This document shows, piece after piece, positions 26,625-36,346 of a stretch of 64,000 bases of DNA. Source of the DNA: Novipirellula artificiosorum (GTDB taxonomy: Bacteria; Planctomycetota; Planctomycetia; Pirellulales; Pirellulaceae); the NCBI RefSeq assembly GCF_007860135.1, contig NZ_SJPV01000002.1, positions 708,267 through 772,266 on the forward strand, written 5' to 3'. Below the pieces are notes generated by a model. It was not told the origin of the DNA. It saw nothing but the letters and a program-made list of their open reading frames with translations, and did no database searches. The position numbers were made by a program, and so were the translations under genes. Positions within the stretch are counted from its first letter, which is position 1. The number at the start of each line of letters is the position of its first letter.

Positions 26625-29213
26625 CTACACATCCAGGTTTCGGACGTCGAGCGCGTGCTTCTCGATGAATTCACGACGTGGTTCTACTTTGTCGCCCATC
26701 AGCAGACGGAACATCTCGTCCGCCGCACCGACATCGGTCAAGTTGACTTTCACCAGTGTCCGGTTTGCTGGGTCCAGCGTGGTTTCGCGGAGCTCTTCCG
26801 CATTCATTTCCCCCAGTCCCTTGAACCGCGTCAATTGCAACCCCTTTTCGCCAGCCGCGCGCACTTCGGCAAGTAGCTCGCGAAGATCCACGAGAGGGCG
26901 TCGGATGTCCTCGCCTCGAATCAACTCAAACCGCGGCGTGGTTGCTCCGGTGCGCTCGATCGGAATGATGTCCTCCAGTCCAAAACCGAGTGGCTGCAAG
27001 TCCTTCAACCCGCTGTTGATTGTTCGAACCTCGTGAAGCTCGGCCAGATGGGCCATCACTTCGGGCTTTTCCGGTTCCACCTTCGCTTCGGCGTCGTCTT
27101 CGTTGATCTCGACCGAATCGTCTTCTTCAATTTCTTCGTTATCAAGCAACCAACCCTTTTCATTCAGCAGCGTTTCGACCTCTTCTTGAGTGTGGAACCA
27201 ATGTTCTTCGTTCTCATAGGTCAGCAGCAGCGAAGGCAACTTCCCGGCGACCGGATCGAGACGTTCGGCGTGGATACGAAGCGACACACCACGTCGTTCG
27301 AGCGCGAGGATCGCGTCTTCCATCGAGGCGAGCGTGGTGCACAGTCGACGCATCGTTTCGCCCTCGGCTCGACGACCGTCTTCGGCCTCAAACACGGTGT
27401 CATTGAGACCGCGTTCGAGCAGTTGCCCCTTCATCTCCTCTTCGCTTTGCACGTAATAACGCGACTTGCCATGCTGGACGCGAAACAGCGGTGGTTGTGC
27501 CACATAAACGTGACCGCCAGCGACCAATTGGTACATTTGACGATAGAAGAAACAGAGCAGCAGCGTGCGAATGTGGCTTCCGTCCACATCCGCGTCCGTC
27601 ATGATGATAACTTTGTTATAGCGACGTTTGGTCAAATCCTGATCGGCGCCGATGCCGGTTCCGATCGCTTGGATCATCGATTGAACCTCTTCGTTGGCAA
27701 GCACCTTGTCTTCGCGGCTCTTGTAAGCGTTGATGATCTTTCCACGCAGCGGCAAGATCGCTTGGAATTCTCGCATTCGGCCTCCTTCGGCCGATCCGCC
27801 GGCCGAGTCACCTTCGACCAGGTAGACCTCGCACTCCTCCATGTTTTTGCTGATGCAATCTCGTAGCTTTCCAGGCAATCCACCACCACCGAGCGCGTCT
27901 TTACGTTTGCGCAACAGGTCTTTTGCTTTGCGGGCGGCTTCGCGAGCCTCGGCAGCCAACAACCCCTTGCGGACGATCGTCTTGGCAATTCGCGGGTTCT
28001 CTTCCATGTACTTTGCCAACTGCTCACCAACGCCCGTGTTAATGATCCCTTCGACCTCACTGTTGCCGAGCTTCGTTTTCGTTTGCCCTTCGAATTGTGG
28101 ATGAGGAACCCGCACGCTAATGACCGCCGTGATCCCTTCACGAAAATCATCCCCTCCTGGGATGGTAGATCCTTTGAAAAGATTCTCTTTCTTTCCGTAA
28201 GTATTCAGTGTTCGTGTCAGCGCCGACCGGAACCCCGAGACATGCGTTCCCCCTTCAATCGTGTGAATGTTGTTGACATACGATTGAACATTCTCCGTGA
28301 ACTCGGTGCTGTATTGCAACGCGATCTCATATTCCGTTCCGTCTTTCTCGCCGATAAGTTGGATCACATCGCTGTGCAGCACATCGCTAGCGCGGTTGAG
28401 GTGTTCGACAAATTCAACGATCCCACGTTCGTACTTGAAATCCCCCCCCTCGCCATTGCGCTCATCGTGAAACTTGATGTGGACGCCGCTGTTCAGAAAC
28501 GCTAACTCCTGCAACCGCTTGTTGAGCATGTCGAAACTGTACTTGGTGACGCTAAAGATACGGCTGTCAGCCTTAAACGTCGTTTTGGTTCCGGTGCGTT
28601 TGGTCGCGCGCCCTTTGACGACCGGTCCCGTGGGCACGCCCCGTTCGTATTCTTGCGTCCAAGTGAACCCGTCGCGGCTGACCTCGACTTCGGCCCATTG
28701 GCTGAGGAAGTTCACCACCGTCACGCCAACCCCATGAAGGCCGCCAGAGGTTTGGTAGGCTCCCTTCTCAAACTTGCCGCCAAATTTCAAGACGGTCATG
28801 ACGCCTTCGAGCGTGCTGACTTCACGATCAAGCTCTTCGGAGAGTTGGTCATGACGCGTGACGGGGATTCCACGTCCATCATCTTCCACCGTCACGCTGC
28901 CGTCGGTATGGACGGTGACCGAAACGGTGTTGGCAAACTTGGCCATGGCCTCGTCAATCGAATTGTCGACCACCTCGTAGACCAAATGGTGCAGCCCTCG
29001 GTTCGCCGTATCGCCAATGTACATCCCTGGACGTTCACGAACGTGTTCGAGGTCCGAAAGGTGTTGCAGATCTTTATCGGTGTATTCTGCATTCGCACTC
29101 AGTCGGGGCTTCGCTGCCACGACGGGTGCGTCCGCGCTAGCTGATGCGTCGGGCGTTTCGCCAGCATCCGTGACGTGCTTGAAATCGGGATCCGAAGGGG
29201 TATCGTCGCTCAT
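26625..29213 (-). CDS. gyrB: DNA gyrase subunit B
   Basis: Product of 862 residues. GHKL ATPase motifs: [39 protein letters not shown] and [18 protein letters not shown] motifs: [27 protein letters not shown] and [15 protein letters not shown]. The C-terminal element [19 protein letters not shown] is intact. The protein is longer than the usual 640-residue form because an insert of roughly 170 residues, with an acidic stretch ([16 protein letters not shown]), lies between the TOPRIM and C-terminal parts, as in enterobacterial GyrB. A Ser/Ala/Asp-rich extension of about 45 residues precedes the ATPase domain. gyrA is not adjacent. rnhA and a histidine kinase lie upstream on the same strand, 175 bp away. 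Confidence 0.97.
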   Translation of the reverse strand: MSDDTPSDPDFKHVTDAGETPDASASADAPVVAAKPRLSANAEYTDKDLQHLSDLEHVRERPGMYIGDTANRGLHHLVYEVVDNSIDEAMAKFANTVSVTVHTDGSVTVEDDGRGIPVTRHDQLSEELDREVSTLEGVMTVLKFGGKFEKGAYQTSGGLHGVGVTVVNFLSQWAEVEVSRDGFTWTQEYERGVPTGPVVKGRATKRTGTKTTFKADSRIFSVTKYSFDMLNKRLQELAFLNSGVHIKFHDERNGEGGDFKYERGIVEFVEHLNRASDVLHSDVIQLIGEKDGTEYEIALQYSTEFTENVQSYVNNIHTIEGGTHVSGFRSALTRTLNTYGKKENLFKGSTIPGGDDFREGITAVISVRVPHPQFEGQTKTKLGNSEVEGIINTGVGEQLAKYMEENPRIAKTIVRKGLLAAEAREAARKAKDLLRKRKDALGGGGLPGKLRDCISKNMEECEVYLVEGDSAGGSAEGGRMREFQAILPLRGKIINAYKSREDKVLANEEVQSMIQAIGTGIGADQDLTKRRYNKVIIMTDADVDGSHIRTLLLCFFYRQMYQLVAGGHVYVAQPPLFRVQHGKSRYYVQSEEEMKGQLLERGLNDTVFEAEDGRRAEGETMRRLCTTLASMEDAILALERRGVSLRIHAERLDPVAGKLPSLLLTYENEEHWFHTQEEVETLLNEKGWLLDNEEIEEDDSVEINEDDAEAKVEPEKPEVMAHLAELHEVRTINSGLKDLQPLGFGLEDIIPIERTGATTPRFELIRGEDIRRPLVDLRELLAEVRAAGEKGLQLTRFKGLGEMNAEELRETTLDPANRTLVKVNLTDVGAADEMFRLLMGDKVEPRREFIEKHALDVRNLDV

Positions 29214-29388
29214 GAAAAATCCGAGTGAACATCGCAGTGACTAACACAGGAAAAAACGCCGAAAAATCGACGTTTTGAGAAGCAGAAATTGTACCCTTCT
29301 TAGGCCGTTTCCGCGATGGGAGGTCAAATGCCGAAAAACGGCCTTCCGAGAGCTTGAACTCGCCGCTGCAGCTCGCCGCGTCCGACAC

Positions 29389-29853
29389 CTATTGAGCGCG
29401 GCGTGAGAGGTATTTTTGGTACGCCTGCACTGCCAATTGGTCACAGCGCTCGTTCTCGAGATGGCCGTCGTGGCCTTTGACATGATTGAAGAGGATCGAG
29501 TGAGTTTGCATCAACTGATCGAGCGATCGCCAAAGCTCCTCGTTCTTGATCGGGACCAACTTTGAACCGTCTTTGCGTTTCCAGCCACGGCGTTTCCAGC
29601 CCGCCATCCAACTGGTGATCCCTTGGCCAACATAGGTGCTGTCGGCGTGCAGCGTCACTTCGCAAGGCTCTCGGAGCGCTTCGAGGCCTCGGATCACCGC
29701 AGTCAACTCCATCTTGTTGTTGGTGGTATCGGGGTCACCATCGCTACGTTCGAGTTCCTTCTCGGTTTTGCTGCATCGCAGAATAAATGCCCAACCACCT
29801 GGGCCCGGATTTCCACTGCATGCTCCGTCGGTATAGAGATCGACCTTCTTCAT
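29389..29853 (-). CDS. rnhA: Ribonuclease HI
   Basis: Product of 154 residues, the standard length. The enzyme cleaves the RNA strand of RNA-DNA hybrids. All catalytic residues are visible: D9 in [16 protein letters not shown]49 in [10 protein letters not shown]71 in HADSTYV, H128 in VKGHDGH and D138 in ERCDQLA. The basic segment [12 protein letters not shown] is the substrate-binding handle. The start lies 3 bp after the stop of the upstream histidine kinase, so the two are probably translated from one message. Confidence 0.97.
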   Translation of the reverse strand: MKKVDLYTDGACSGNPGPGGWAFILRCSKTEKELERSDGDPDTTNNKMELTAVIRGLEALREPCEVTLHADSTYVGQGITSWMAGWKRRGWKRKDGSKLVPIKNEELWRSLDQLMQTHSILFNHVKGHDGHLENERCDQLAVQAYQKYLSRRAQ

Positions 29854-29856
29854 TCG

Positions 29857-31704
29857 TTATCCTGTTGCCGTTTCCTTTGATGGGTTGAGTGACTCGAGTT
29901 CCGCCGGTGACGCTCCTGCAACGGTGGGTGAACCCAGAGGCAATTCTGCTGCGGCCCGATCGCTTAGCCGCCATGGGAGTGTCACCCAAAACGTGCTGCC
30001 GCGCCCCAGCTCGCTTTCAAAGTCCACCTCGCCACCAAGCAGCTTTGCAAGTTCCTTGACAATCGAAAGCCCCAGTCCCGTGCCTGCGAATTCGCGGGTC
30101 AATCCCTCGTTGTTCAACACCTTCTGGCTCTGCCGGAACTTCTGGAAGATAATCGGTTGATCCTCCTCGGCGATGCCAACTCCCGTGTCTTTGACCGACA
30201 AACGAAATCGACCCTCGCCTGCGTCTTCCACGCGGACGGTAATCATGCCACCCTCAGGTGTAAATTTGATCGCGTTGCTAAGCAGGTTATTGATGATCTG
30301 ACCCAGCTTGTTTTGGTCCTGGTAGGACTTTGGTAAATCCTCAGCCGTTTCCACTGACAACGAAATGTTCTTCTCTTCCGACAGCGAATGGATCATATCG
30401 CATTGGGCGGAAACCAGTCGCCCCACGTCAAACTCGCTCCGCCGTAGCTCCATTTTTCCGGCTTCCACTTTGGCCAAATCTAAGATGTCGTTGATCATTT
30501 CAAGCAACAAACGCCCGCTTTTTTGGATGTTTGACGCGTATCGCCTCTGTTTGTCGTTGAGTGAGTCGATCCCGGAAAGCACCTCGGAGAAGCCGATGAT
30601 GCTGTTCAGTGGCGTTCGTAACTCGTGACTCATGTTGGCCAAGAAGTCGCTCTTCAAACGGTTGGCTTCGTAAAGCTGCAAGTTCAATTGAGCGAATTGG
30701 TCCACCCGCGCGTCGAGTTCGCGGTTGACTTCTTGAATCTTGTCTTGCGTTTCGGTCAAGTGGCGCAGCATTCGGTTGAATGCATCGGCGAGTTCTCGGA
30801 ATTCGTCTTCGGTGTCAATGGTCGCACGTTGGTTCGTGTCGCCGTGAGTAATGGCGTCGCTCACGTCACGCAGGTGATAAAGAGGTTGCAACACAAGGAA
30901 CCGGACAATCGCGTGCAGTACGTACAACGTTGCCGTAATGATCGCCATCGCTAAGGCAATGACAATGGCGCGAATCATGTCCGTCTGGTCAGCCGTTTCC
31001 TGATAGGGCATTCGGATGCGAAAGACTCGATACGGATACTGCTCGGCCAATGTCATGGGATCGACATCGGGCGAGGTCGAAAACTCTCTGCCGACCGGAT
31101 GGTGGCAAGACAAAACACAAGTCGGCTTGAAGAAGACGGGGTAGTAGAAAACATAGCGATCGTCGATCGGCCCGTCTTCGGCAAACACGGTCTTTCCGAG
31201 TAGCCCAATCCGACTCATCGCCTCGTTGTCGCCCAAGTCAAGCGGACGCTCCACATCGGGTCGGTCTTGGCCGATTTGGCGAGCAAGCCAAGAACGATAC
31301 TGCGGCTCGAGTCCCTTCAACAGCTCAAGCTCGTGCGGCGTTTCCGGCTGATCGATCGTGGGGAGCTTTTCGTACGGCATCGAATCTTGCAGTGCCAGCA
31401 CCTCGAAGTCGATCGTCGCCGTTAGCAGTTCGGCACGCAGCTCGTTGAGCGACTCTTGGTTGCTGGTCACCGTTTCGCTCGGCAGTTCCGCGGACCATTT
31501 GGCATCGCTATGGATGATGTAAAGCTCTTCTGCGGCGTAATCGCGAGCCCGTTGGCGCGTCGTGTTGGTGACCAGCCGCTTCGCGAGCAATTGGACCACA
31601 AAGAACGCAGCACACATCAAAACGAGAATCGCAGAACCGAAAAAGAGCAGACACTTCCGCTCTAGGCTCATGGATGCGAAAACGCCTTTGATGAAGCGAA
31701 ACAT
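29857..31704 (-). CDS. Membrane sensor histidine kinase with DUF3365 (Tll0287-like) domain
   Basis: Product of 615 residues. The first membrane segment is about 17-40. A periplasmic domain (41-242) of the DUF3365/Tll0287 type contains KPTCVLSCHHP, with C196, C200 and H201. Known relatives bind c-type haem through CXXCH; here the spacing is CX3CH. The second membrane segment is about 243-272, then a HAMP domain, a coiled coil, HisKA with H360 in DFLANMSHELRTPLNSIIG, and HATPase_c (NKLGQIINNLLSNAIKFTPEGG, DTGVGIAEEDQPIIFQKF, GTGLGLSIVKEL). It is expected to sense redox state, gas or a haem ligand. No partner response regulator is adjacent. The 389-bp stretch upstream (31705-32093) is a divergent promoter region with no recognised gene. 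Confidence 0.9.
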   Translation of the reverse strand: MFRFIKGVFASMSLERKCLLFFGSAILVLMCAAFFVVQLLAKRLVTNTTRQRARDYAAEELYIIHSDAKWSAELPSETVTSNQESLNELRAELLTATIDFEVLALQDSMPYEKLPTIDQPETPHELELLKGLEPQYRSWLARQIGQDRPDVERPLDLGDNEAMSRIGLLGKTVFAEDGPIDDRYVFYYPVFFKPTCVLSCHHPVGREFSTSPDVDPMTLAEQYPYRVFRIRMPYQETADQTDMIRAIVIALAMAIITATLYVLHAIVRFLVLQPLYHLRDVSDAITHGDTNQRATIDTEDEFRELADAFNRMLRHLTETQDKIQEVNRELDARVDQFAQLNLQLYEANRLKSDFLANMSHELRTPLNSIIGFSEVLSGIDSLNDKQRRYASNIQKSGRLLLEMINDILDLAKVEAGKMELRRSEFDVGRLVSAQCDMIHSLSEEKNISLSVETAEDLPKSYQDQNKLGQIINNLLSNAIKFTPEGGMITVRVEDAGEGRFRLSVKDTGVGIAEEDQPIIFQKFRQSQKVLNNEGLTREFAGTGLGLSIVKELAKLLGGEVDFESELGRGSTFWVTLPWRLSDRAAAELPLGSPTVAGASPAELESLNPSKETATG

Positions 31705-32093
31705 AAATCTACTGAATCAGGGTTAACTGCGTTTGAGAGGGCGACATTTGCAGGAAGGGGCGTGTTCGACCGGTTGTTTGGCAAACGGTCGGAAGCTCTC
31801 GGTTGAGCGGTCCGTCAAGAGTGTGACGAATTGTTCCGTCTAGCGGCACCCGAGTTTTTTAAGTGTGAACAAATGTATCTGCATGACCCCTGTAAAGGGA
31901 ACTTAATACCCAAGTACCTCAATTTAACCAGTTTTCGCTTCTTGCTTGTCGTTTTTTTGATAACTAGCATAGAGCGGTAATCGAATCGTCGTCGGTTTCC
32001 CCGTTTCGTGGGGAGTCACCGCCGACTTAGCTGCCCACCCGAAACCCCGCATGCGATCCACACTGAATGAGTTGTGGAGGAGACGAAACCACT

Positions 32094-33680
32094 ATGAACC
32101 GCACGGCCCAACGATTTTACCGATGGAGTCTCGTTAGCTCCCTTATCTTGCTTTTGGGGATTAGCCCCGCATCGGCCGGTTGGCTGTTGCATCACGCCCG
32201 TTGTGCAAACCAGGCGGCATGTTGCCCCGCCGAACCGGTTTGTCCCGCACCGGTTCCGTGTTGTCCCGCACCGGTGACTTGCTGCCCCGCGCCCGTGACT
32301 TGTTGTCCCGCACCCGTGGTAAACGATTGCTGCGACTCAGGCTCCGTTTCGTATGATGCCGTTACGGTGGAGACCGGATGCTGTGATTACAGTGCCGTCG
32401 ATGCGGGAATCGTCGAATCAGGAACCGTCATTTACGACGCTCCCTTGATGAGCGACGGTGCCGCCGCGATGGAAAGTGGCATGGTTCTCGAACAGACGCT
32501 GGACTCCGGCGAAATCGTTGTCGAAGCGGATTCCCCTTTCGATCAAGCGGTTGAAGAGGAAGGTGCCGTCGGGGCATCGGCGTCCGACGTTCCCCTGACT
32601 CCGGAAACCGAGGCCTCGGAAGCGGCTGCAACTGCCGCGGAAGAAGCGGTTGTCGAAGAAGCGGTTGCGGAAGAAGCCGTGATGGAGGAAGCGGTTGTCG
32701 AAGAAGCGGTTGCGGAAGAAGCCGTGATGGAGGAAGCGGTTGTCGAGGAAGCGGTCGTGGAAGAGCCAGCTATCGAAGAGCCAGCTATCGAAGAGCCGGC
32801 CGCTGAAGAGCCGGCCGCTGAAGAGCCAGTGATGGAAGATCTGTTTGGCTCGAGCGATGCTGCCGATGCGACCGTGGAAGAGCCAGCGATGGAAGCAGAT
32901 GACCTTTTTGGCGAGTCGCCCGCAACGGAAGCACCGGCTGAGGAAGCTCCCGCAGTCGAAGACGATCTGTTTGGTGAGCCACCCGCAGCGGAGGCACCCG
33001 CAGCGGAGGAACCTGCGGTGGACGATCTGTTTGGTGTCGAAGACGATGCTGCGGAGGCCGCTGAAGCCGCCCCCGACGATTTGTTTGGTGAGGCTCCGAT
33101 GGATGCTGAAGAGCCCGCCGCGGATGCAGTCGACGACTTGTTCGGCGGTCAAACGGAGGAAACACCCGAAGCGGACCTTGAATCGGCCACCGACGACCTG
33201 TTCGGTACACCACCCGCCGACGAAGCACCCGCAACTCCGGCGTTGGACGACTTGTTTGGGGAACCCCCGGTCGAAGCGCCCAGCGAAGAAGCAGCCGCTC
33301 CAGCGGACGATCTGTTTGGCATGCCGGAGCCCGCCGCCGAAGCAAGTGAGCCCTCCGAATCCCGGATGACCATTGACGATTTGTTTGGTAGCAACGAGAC
33401 GCAGAAAGGACACCACCAATTGGTCGTTTCGGAGAAGAGCGTTCCTGCGATGAAGTCGCTCTCAAACACTCGCTCGCGGGTTTGGATCGACGATACCGGC
33501 AGCTATCGTACGCAGGGTCGCTTGGTCGAGATCAATTTGGGCCACATCCGTTTGCTGAAGGCGAATGGCAAGACCTGCACGGTTCCCTATTCCCGGATGT
33601 GCAGCGCCGACAGTGCTTACGTCGCTTCGATTGAAAAGCAGATCGAGGCTTCGCGTGTGGCGATGTTGACCAGCCGTTAG
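32094..33680 (+). CDS. Secreted Cys-rich, acidic DDLFG-repeat protein with SHD1 domain
   Basis: I choose the ATG at 32094, preceded by GGAGGAG at ten bases; the open frame begins at 32067. Product of 528 residues. It has a signal peptide (SLVSSLILLLGISPASAG), then a Cys/Pro block with the unit CCPAPV repeated (about residues 38-75), a Glu/Ala/Val tandem region (units like EEAVVEEAVAEEAVM), ten DLFG motifs mostly as DDLFG spaced 15-30 residues, and a C-terminal SHD1 (Sla1 homology 1) domain: SRVWIDDTGSYRTQGRLVEINLGHIRLLKANGKTCTVPYSRM. The middle is probably disordered. SHD1 is a eukaryotic endocytosis-protein module also found in planctomycetes. Function unknown; an envelope or matrix role is inferred. 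Confidence 0.8.
   Translation: MNRTAQRFYRWSLVSSLILLLGISPASAGWLLHHARCANQAACCPAEPVCPAPVPCCPAPVTCCPAPVTCCPAPVVNDCCDSGSVSYDAVTVETGCCDYSAVDAGIVESGTVIYDAPLMSDGAAAMESGMVLEQTLDSGEIVVEADSPFDQAVEEEGAVGASASDVPLTPETEASEAAATAAEEAVVEEAVAEEAVMEEAVVEEAVAEEAVMEEAVVEEAVVEEPAIEEPAIEEPAAEEPAAEEPVMEDLFGSSDAADATVEEPAMEADDLFGESPATEAPAEEAPAVEDDLFGEPPAAEAPAAEEPAVDDLFGVEDDAAEAAEAAPDDLFGEAPMDAEEPAADAVDDLFGGQTEETPEADLESATDDLFGTPPADEAPATPALDDLFGEPPVEAPSEEAAAPADDLFGMPEPAAEASEPSESRMTIDDLFGSNETQKGHHQLVVSEKSVPAMKSLSNTRSRVWIDDTGSYRTQGRLVEINLGHIRLLKANGKTCTVPYSRMCSADSAYVASIEKQIEASRVAMLTSR
32640..32835 (+). repeat. In-frame tandem repeats in the acidic SHD1 protein
   Basis: A 45-bp unit (GAAGCGGTTGTCGAAGAAGC...GTGATGGAG) occurs twice almost identically, followed by shorter 18- to 21-bp duplications (GAAGAGCCAGCTATC twice, GAAGAGCCGGCCGCT twice). 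All keep the reading frame and encode Glu/Ala/Val/Pro units. Such arrays can change copy number by slippage. Confidence 0.75.
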
Positions 33681-33709
33681 TCGACGGCCCTGACACGAAA
33701 AATCAGATG

Positions 33710-33747
33710 ACCGAGCGAGTATTTCAGAAAATGCTCGCTCGGTTTTT
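33710..33747 (+). terminator. Rho-independent terminator after the SHD1 protein gene
   Basis: ACCGAGCGAG (33710-33719) pairs with CTCGCTCGGT (33734-33743), a perfect ten-base stem with a 14-base loop, followed by TTTTT. It lies 30 bp after the stop codon at 33678-33680. It is the clearest intrinsic terminator in the window. Confidence 0.85.
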
Positions 33748-33961
33748 CGTGCACTTTCAAGAATTCCCGTTTTTGAGGGGATAGTCGCAGTACAATTCGA
33801 GAGGGTCGCCGTTGGGGGCTGGTGACGCGGGGCAGCGCGACCCTCGAACAGGACGCGCTCTGCAATCGCCCATTTTTTGGACGCACTTGATTGGCCAGCT
33901 CAGCGTCAGAAAATGGTGAGGGATACGGCCTTTGCATCACCTTTTCGAAACAGGGATCTTT

Positions 33962-34450
33962 ATGCGGAAAGAACAAACCGATCTGCTGCGGCGGATGCCC
34001 GCATTTGGTGGACTACAGAACGAATCGATTGAATTGATCCTCTTTCACTCTCGTGAATGGGTGTTGGAGGCCAACGACTATTTTTTCCGGGAAGGCGAGC
34101 CTGGGGATTCCTTGTTTGTCATTGAAATTGGGACGGTCCTGATCCAAAGATCGTGGAAAGGTACGCCGATCGTTCTCGGCCGCTTGGCCGGCGGTGATTG
34201 CTTTGGCGAAATGTCCTTGATTGATTTTCAAAAACGTTCGGCATCGGTGATTGCCGAATCGAGCTGTCAAGCGATCGAAGTACCCAGTAAATCACTGCGT
34301 TCGCTTTTTCAGCATGATCTCGAGCAATATGCGATGATCATGATGAATCTCGGGCGTGAAGTGAGCCGCCGATTGCGAGCCGCTGATGAATGTTTGTTCC
34401 AACTTCAACAGGATCCTACGATGGCGATTGAGTCGCGGGTTGCGACTTGA
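33962..34450 (+). CDS. Cyclic-nucleotide-binding (CRP-type effector) domain protein
   Basis: Product of 162 residues from the ATG at 33962; a TTG ten codons upstream is in frame but less likely. The protein is a single cNMP-binding beta-barrel: [21 protein letters not shown], then [33 protein letters not shown], the phosphate-binding cassette in which the FGEMSLI motif is intact but the usual R-S/T-A reads RSA. There is no C-terminal helix-turn-helix, so it is not a DNA-binding CRP; the tail (about 125-160) is helical. It may be a stand-alone sensor or partner subunit. Its last 35 bp overlap the 3' end of the convergent sulfatase gene. Confidence 0.87.
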   Translation: MRKEQTDLLRRMPAFGGLQNESIELILFHSREWVLEANDYFFREGEPGDSLFVIEIGTVLIQRSWKGTPIVLGRLAGGDCFGEMSLIDFQKRSASVIAESSCQAIEVPSKSLRSLFQHDLEQYAMIMMNLGREVSRRLRAADECLFQLQQDPTMAIESRVAT

Positions 34451-35870
34451 TCGGGCGAGTTGCATTCTGGTTTCGCAGTTTCGTGGCTTGCCAAGCGGCT
34501 TTTTCGGTTTGAATGCGAATCTCAGGCTTCCCTGTCAGTGGCCAATTGGGGTCGGATTGATGAGCGGATGCCATAATCCTCTTGGCCTGCTCCTCTTGCT
34601 GCGGATGCTCCTTCGCTATGTCCCGCGTTTCCGCCACATCGGATCGCAAATCGTAGAGTTCGATCGCGGAATGAGAACCATGCTTCACGGCTTTCCAATC
34701 ACCGAAACGGCACGCCTGGATCGGTTGATTCTCATGCAATTCCCAGTAAAAGTAATCGCGCTGAGGGGCATTGCCACCTTTCAGAAATTCGACGATCGAT
34801 TGACCGTCGGTGGTGGTCCGGTTGTCGAGCTCGACGTTGGCCAGTTCGGCGGCGGTCGGTAAGAAATCCCAGAAAGCCCACGGCTGATCAGTCACGCGTC
34901 CCGCCGGGACGGTGCCGGGCCACCACGTGATCGCCGCTTGCCGAAGGGCCCCTTCGTAGAGGCCACGTTTGTAGCCGCGGAGTCCATTGCTGGCCTGCTT
35001 GAACAACACGCCCATCTCGCTGTCCGGCTCGAATGACGATCCATTGTCGCCACTGAAAATGACGAGAGTCTTTTCGGCGATTCCTCGATCGTTCAACGTA
35101 TCGAGCAACTCGCCCATGTCACGGTCAAGGCGAGTGATCTGAGCCGCGTAGGCCTTTTGTCTTGCCGGCCAAGGTTTGTCTTTATACTCGCCAAGTGAAT
35201 CAATCTCATGTCGCCCATGCGGCAGGGTGACCGCGTAAAACAAGAAGAAGGGCCCCGAGTCATGCTCGCGAATCCAATCCATCGCATCCTTTTGAATCAA
35301 GGCTTGCGAATACGTTTCACCCACATCGACGCCATTGTTACCCTCGAGCCAGATCTTTTTGTCGTTGTTGTACAGGTAGCGAGGGAAATAGGAGTGAGCT
35401 TCGCGCTGGCAGTTGTAGCCAAAGAAATGATCGAATCCCTTTTTCATGGGGCTGCCTGAGGTGTCAAAGAAGCCCATTCCCCATTTGCCGCAGCACGCCG
35501 TAGAGTAGCCAGCCGATTGGAGCACTTCGGCAACCGTGGTCGTCTCGGCCGGTAACGGTAGCTGGCCCTCGGGTGGGACCTCGTAATTTCCTCGCACGGG
35601 GCAATGCCCACAATGCAACCCTGTCATTAACGAGGAACGGCTCGGCGCACAAACGCTTGTCCCCGAATACGCCGAAAGGTATCGCGTTCCCTGCTCGGCC
35701 ATGCGGTCAAGGTTGGGGGTCGCAATCAACTCCTGTCCGTAACACCCCAAGTCGCCTTGCGCCACGTCGTCGGAAAGCACAAAGATCAAGTTAGGCTTCG
35801 CGTCGCTGGCGTGGGTCGCGAGCGGAAAAACGGCGAGCAGACAGAAAAAGGTTTGAGGTAGAGAGGACAT
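34416..35870 (-). CDS. Secreted arylsulfatase
   Basis: Product of 484 residues from the ATG at 35870, which gives a signal peptide ([21 protein letters not shown]); a TTG at 35903 is in frame. It is a sulfatase of the arylsulfatase A type: [18 protein letters not shown] with D34-D35 as metal ligands, C74 in [11 protein letters not shown] as the formylglycine precursor, CCGKWGMGF, and the second metal site [12 protein letters not shown]. The C-terminal part has [27 protein letters not shown]. It probably removes sulfate esters from algal polysaccharide in the periplasm. It is divergent from the GH2 gene; the 476 bp between them shows no repeat or clear signal. Confidence 0.92.
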   Translation of the reverse strand: MSSLPQTFFCLLAVFPLATHASDAKPNLIFVLSDDVAQGDLGCYGQELIATPNLDRMAEQGTRYLSAYSGTSVCAPSRSSLMTGLHCGHCPVRGNYEVPPEGQLPLPAETTTVAEVLQSAGYSTACCGKWGMGFFDTSGSPMKKGFDHFFGYNCQREAHSYFPRYLYNNDKKIWLEGNNGVDVGETYSQALIQKDAMDWIREHDSGPFFLFYAVTLPHGRHEIDSLGEYKDKPWPARQKAYAAQITRLDRDMGELLDTLNDRGIAEKTLVIFSGDNGSSFEPDSEMGVLFKQASNGLRGYKRGLYEGALRQAAITWWPGTVPAGRVTDQPWAFWDFLPTAAELANVELDNRTTTDGQSIVEFLKGGNAPQRDYFYWELHENQPIQACRFGDWKAVKHGSHSAIELYDLRSDVAETRDIAKEHPQQEEQAKRIMASAHQSDPNWPLTGKPEIRIQTEKAAWQATKLRNQNATRPIKSQPATQSPS

Positions 35871-36346
35871 ATCGGCGGAAGCACCCGGCTGCACGAGAAA
35901 CAATTGAGGATCTCTCGGGCATTGTAGCCCTTTTTTTTACCGACGGTGTTCCGAATCCGGCTGCTATCCCCGCGGAGATAACGAGATTGGCCCTCCCCCA
36001 GCTTTGCTGGTTGCTCACTCTGTGTGTATTGTGTTATTTACCGCGCCGGACGCATCCTGGATGTATGCCTCATTTAACGCAATCAAAAAAGCAGGGTGGT
36101 ATGGTTACAAGCGTTGAAACGGCAAATCATGAAAATTTTGATGGAATTCAGCTTGGCCAATGGTGGCGCCGTCGGCTTGTCTGTAACATGATGCGAGAAT
36201 CAATTCCCTCGGGCCTCGCTGTAAATTGAGATATTTTGGCGTCTTGCCACTGGCGTTGGCTCTCCCACCACCCTCACTTTCTTGAAGGAAACGTACCTTT
36301 GTCTGTATTGAAGCAATTCCGGCCTCGCTCCCGGGCAATATTTGGG

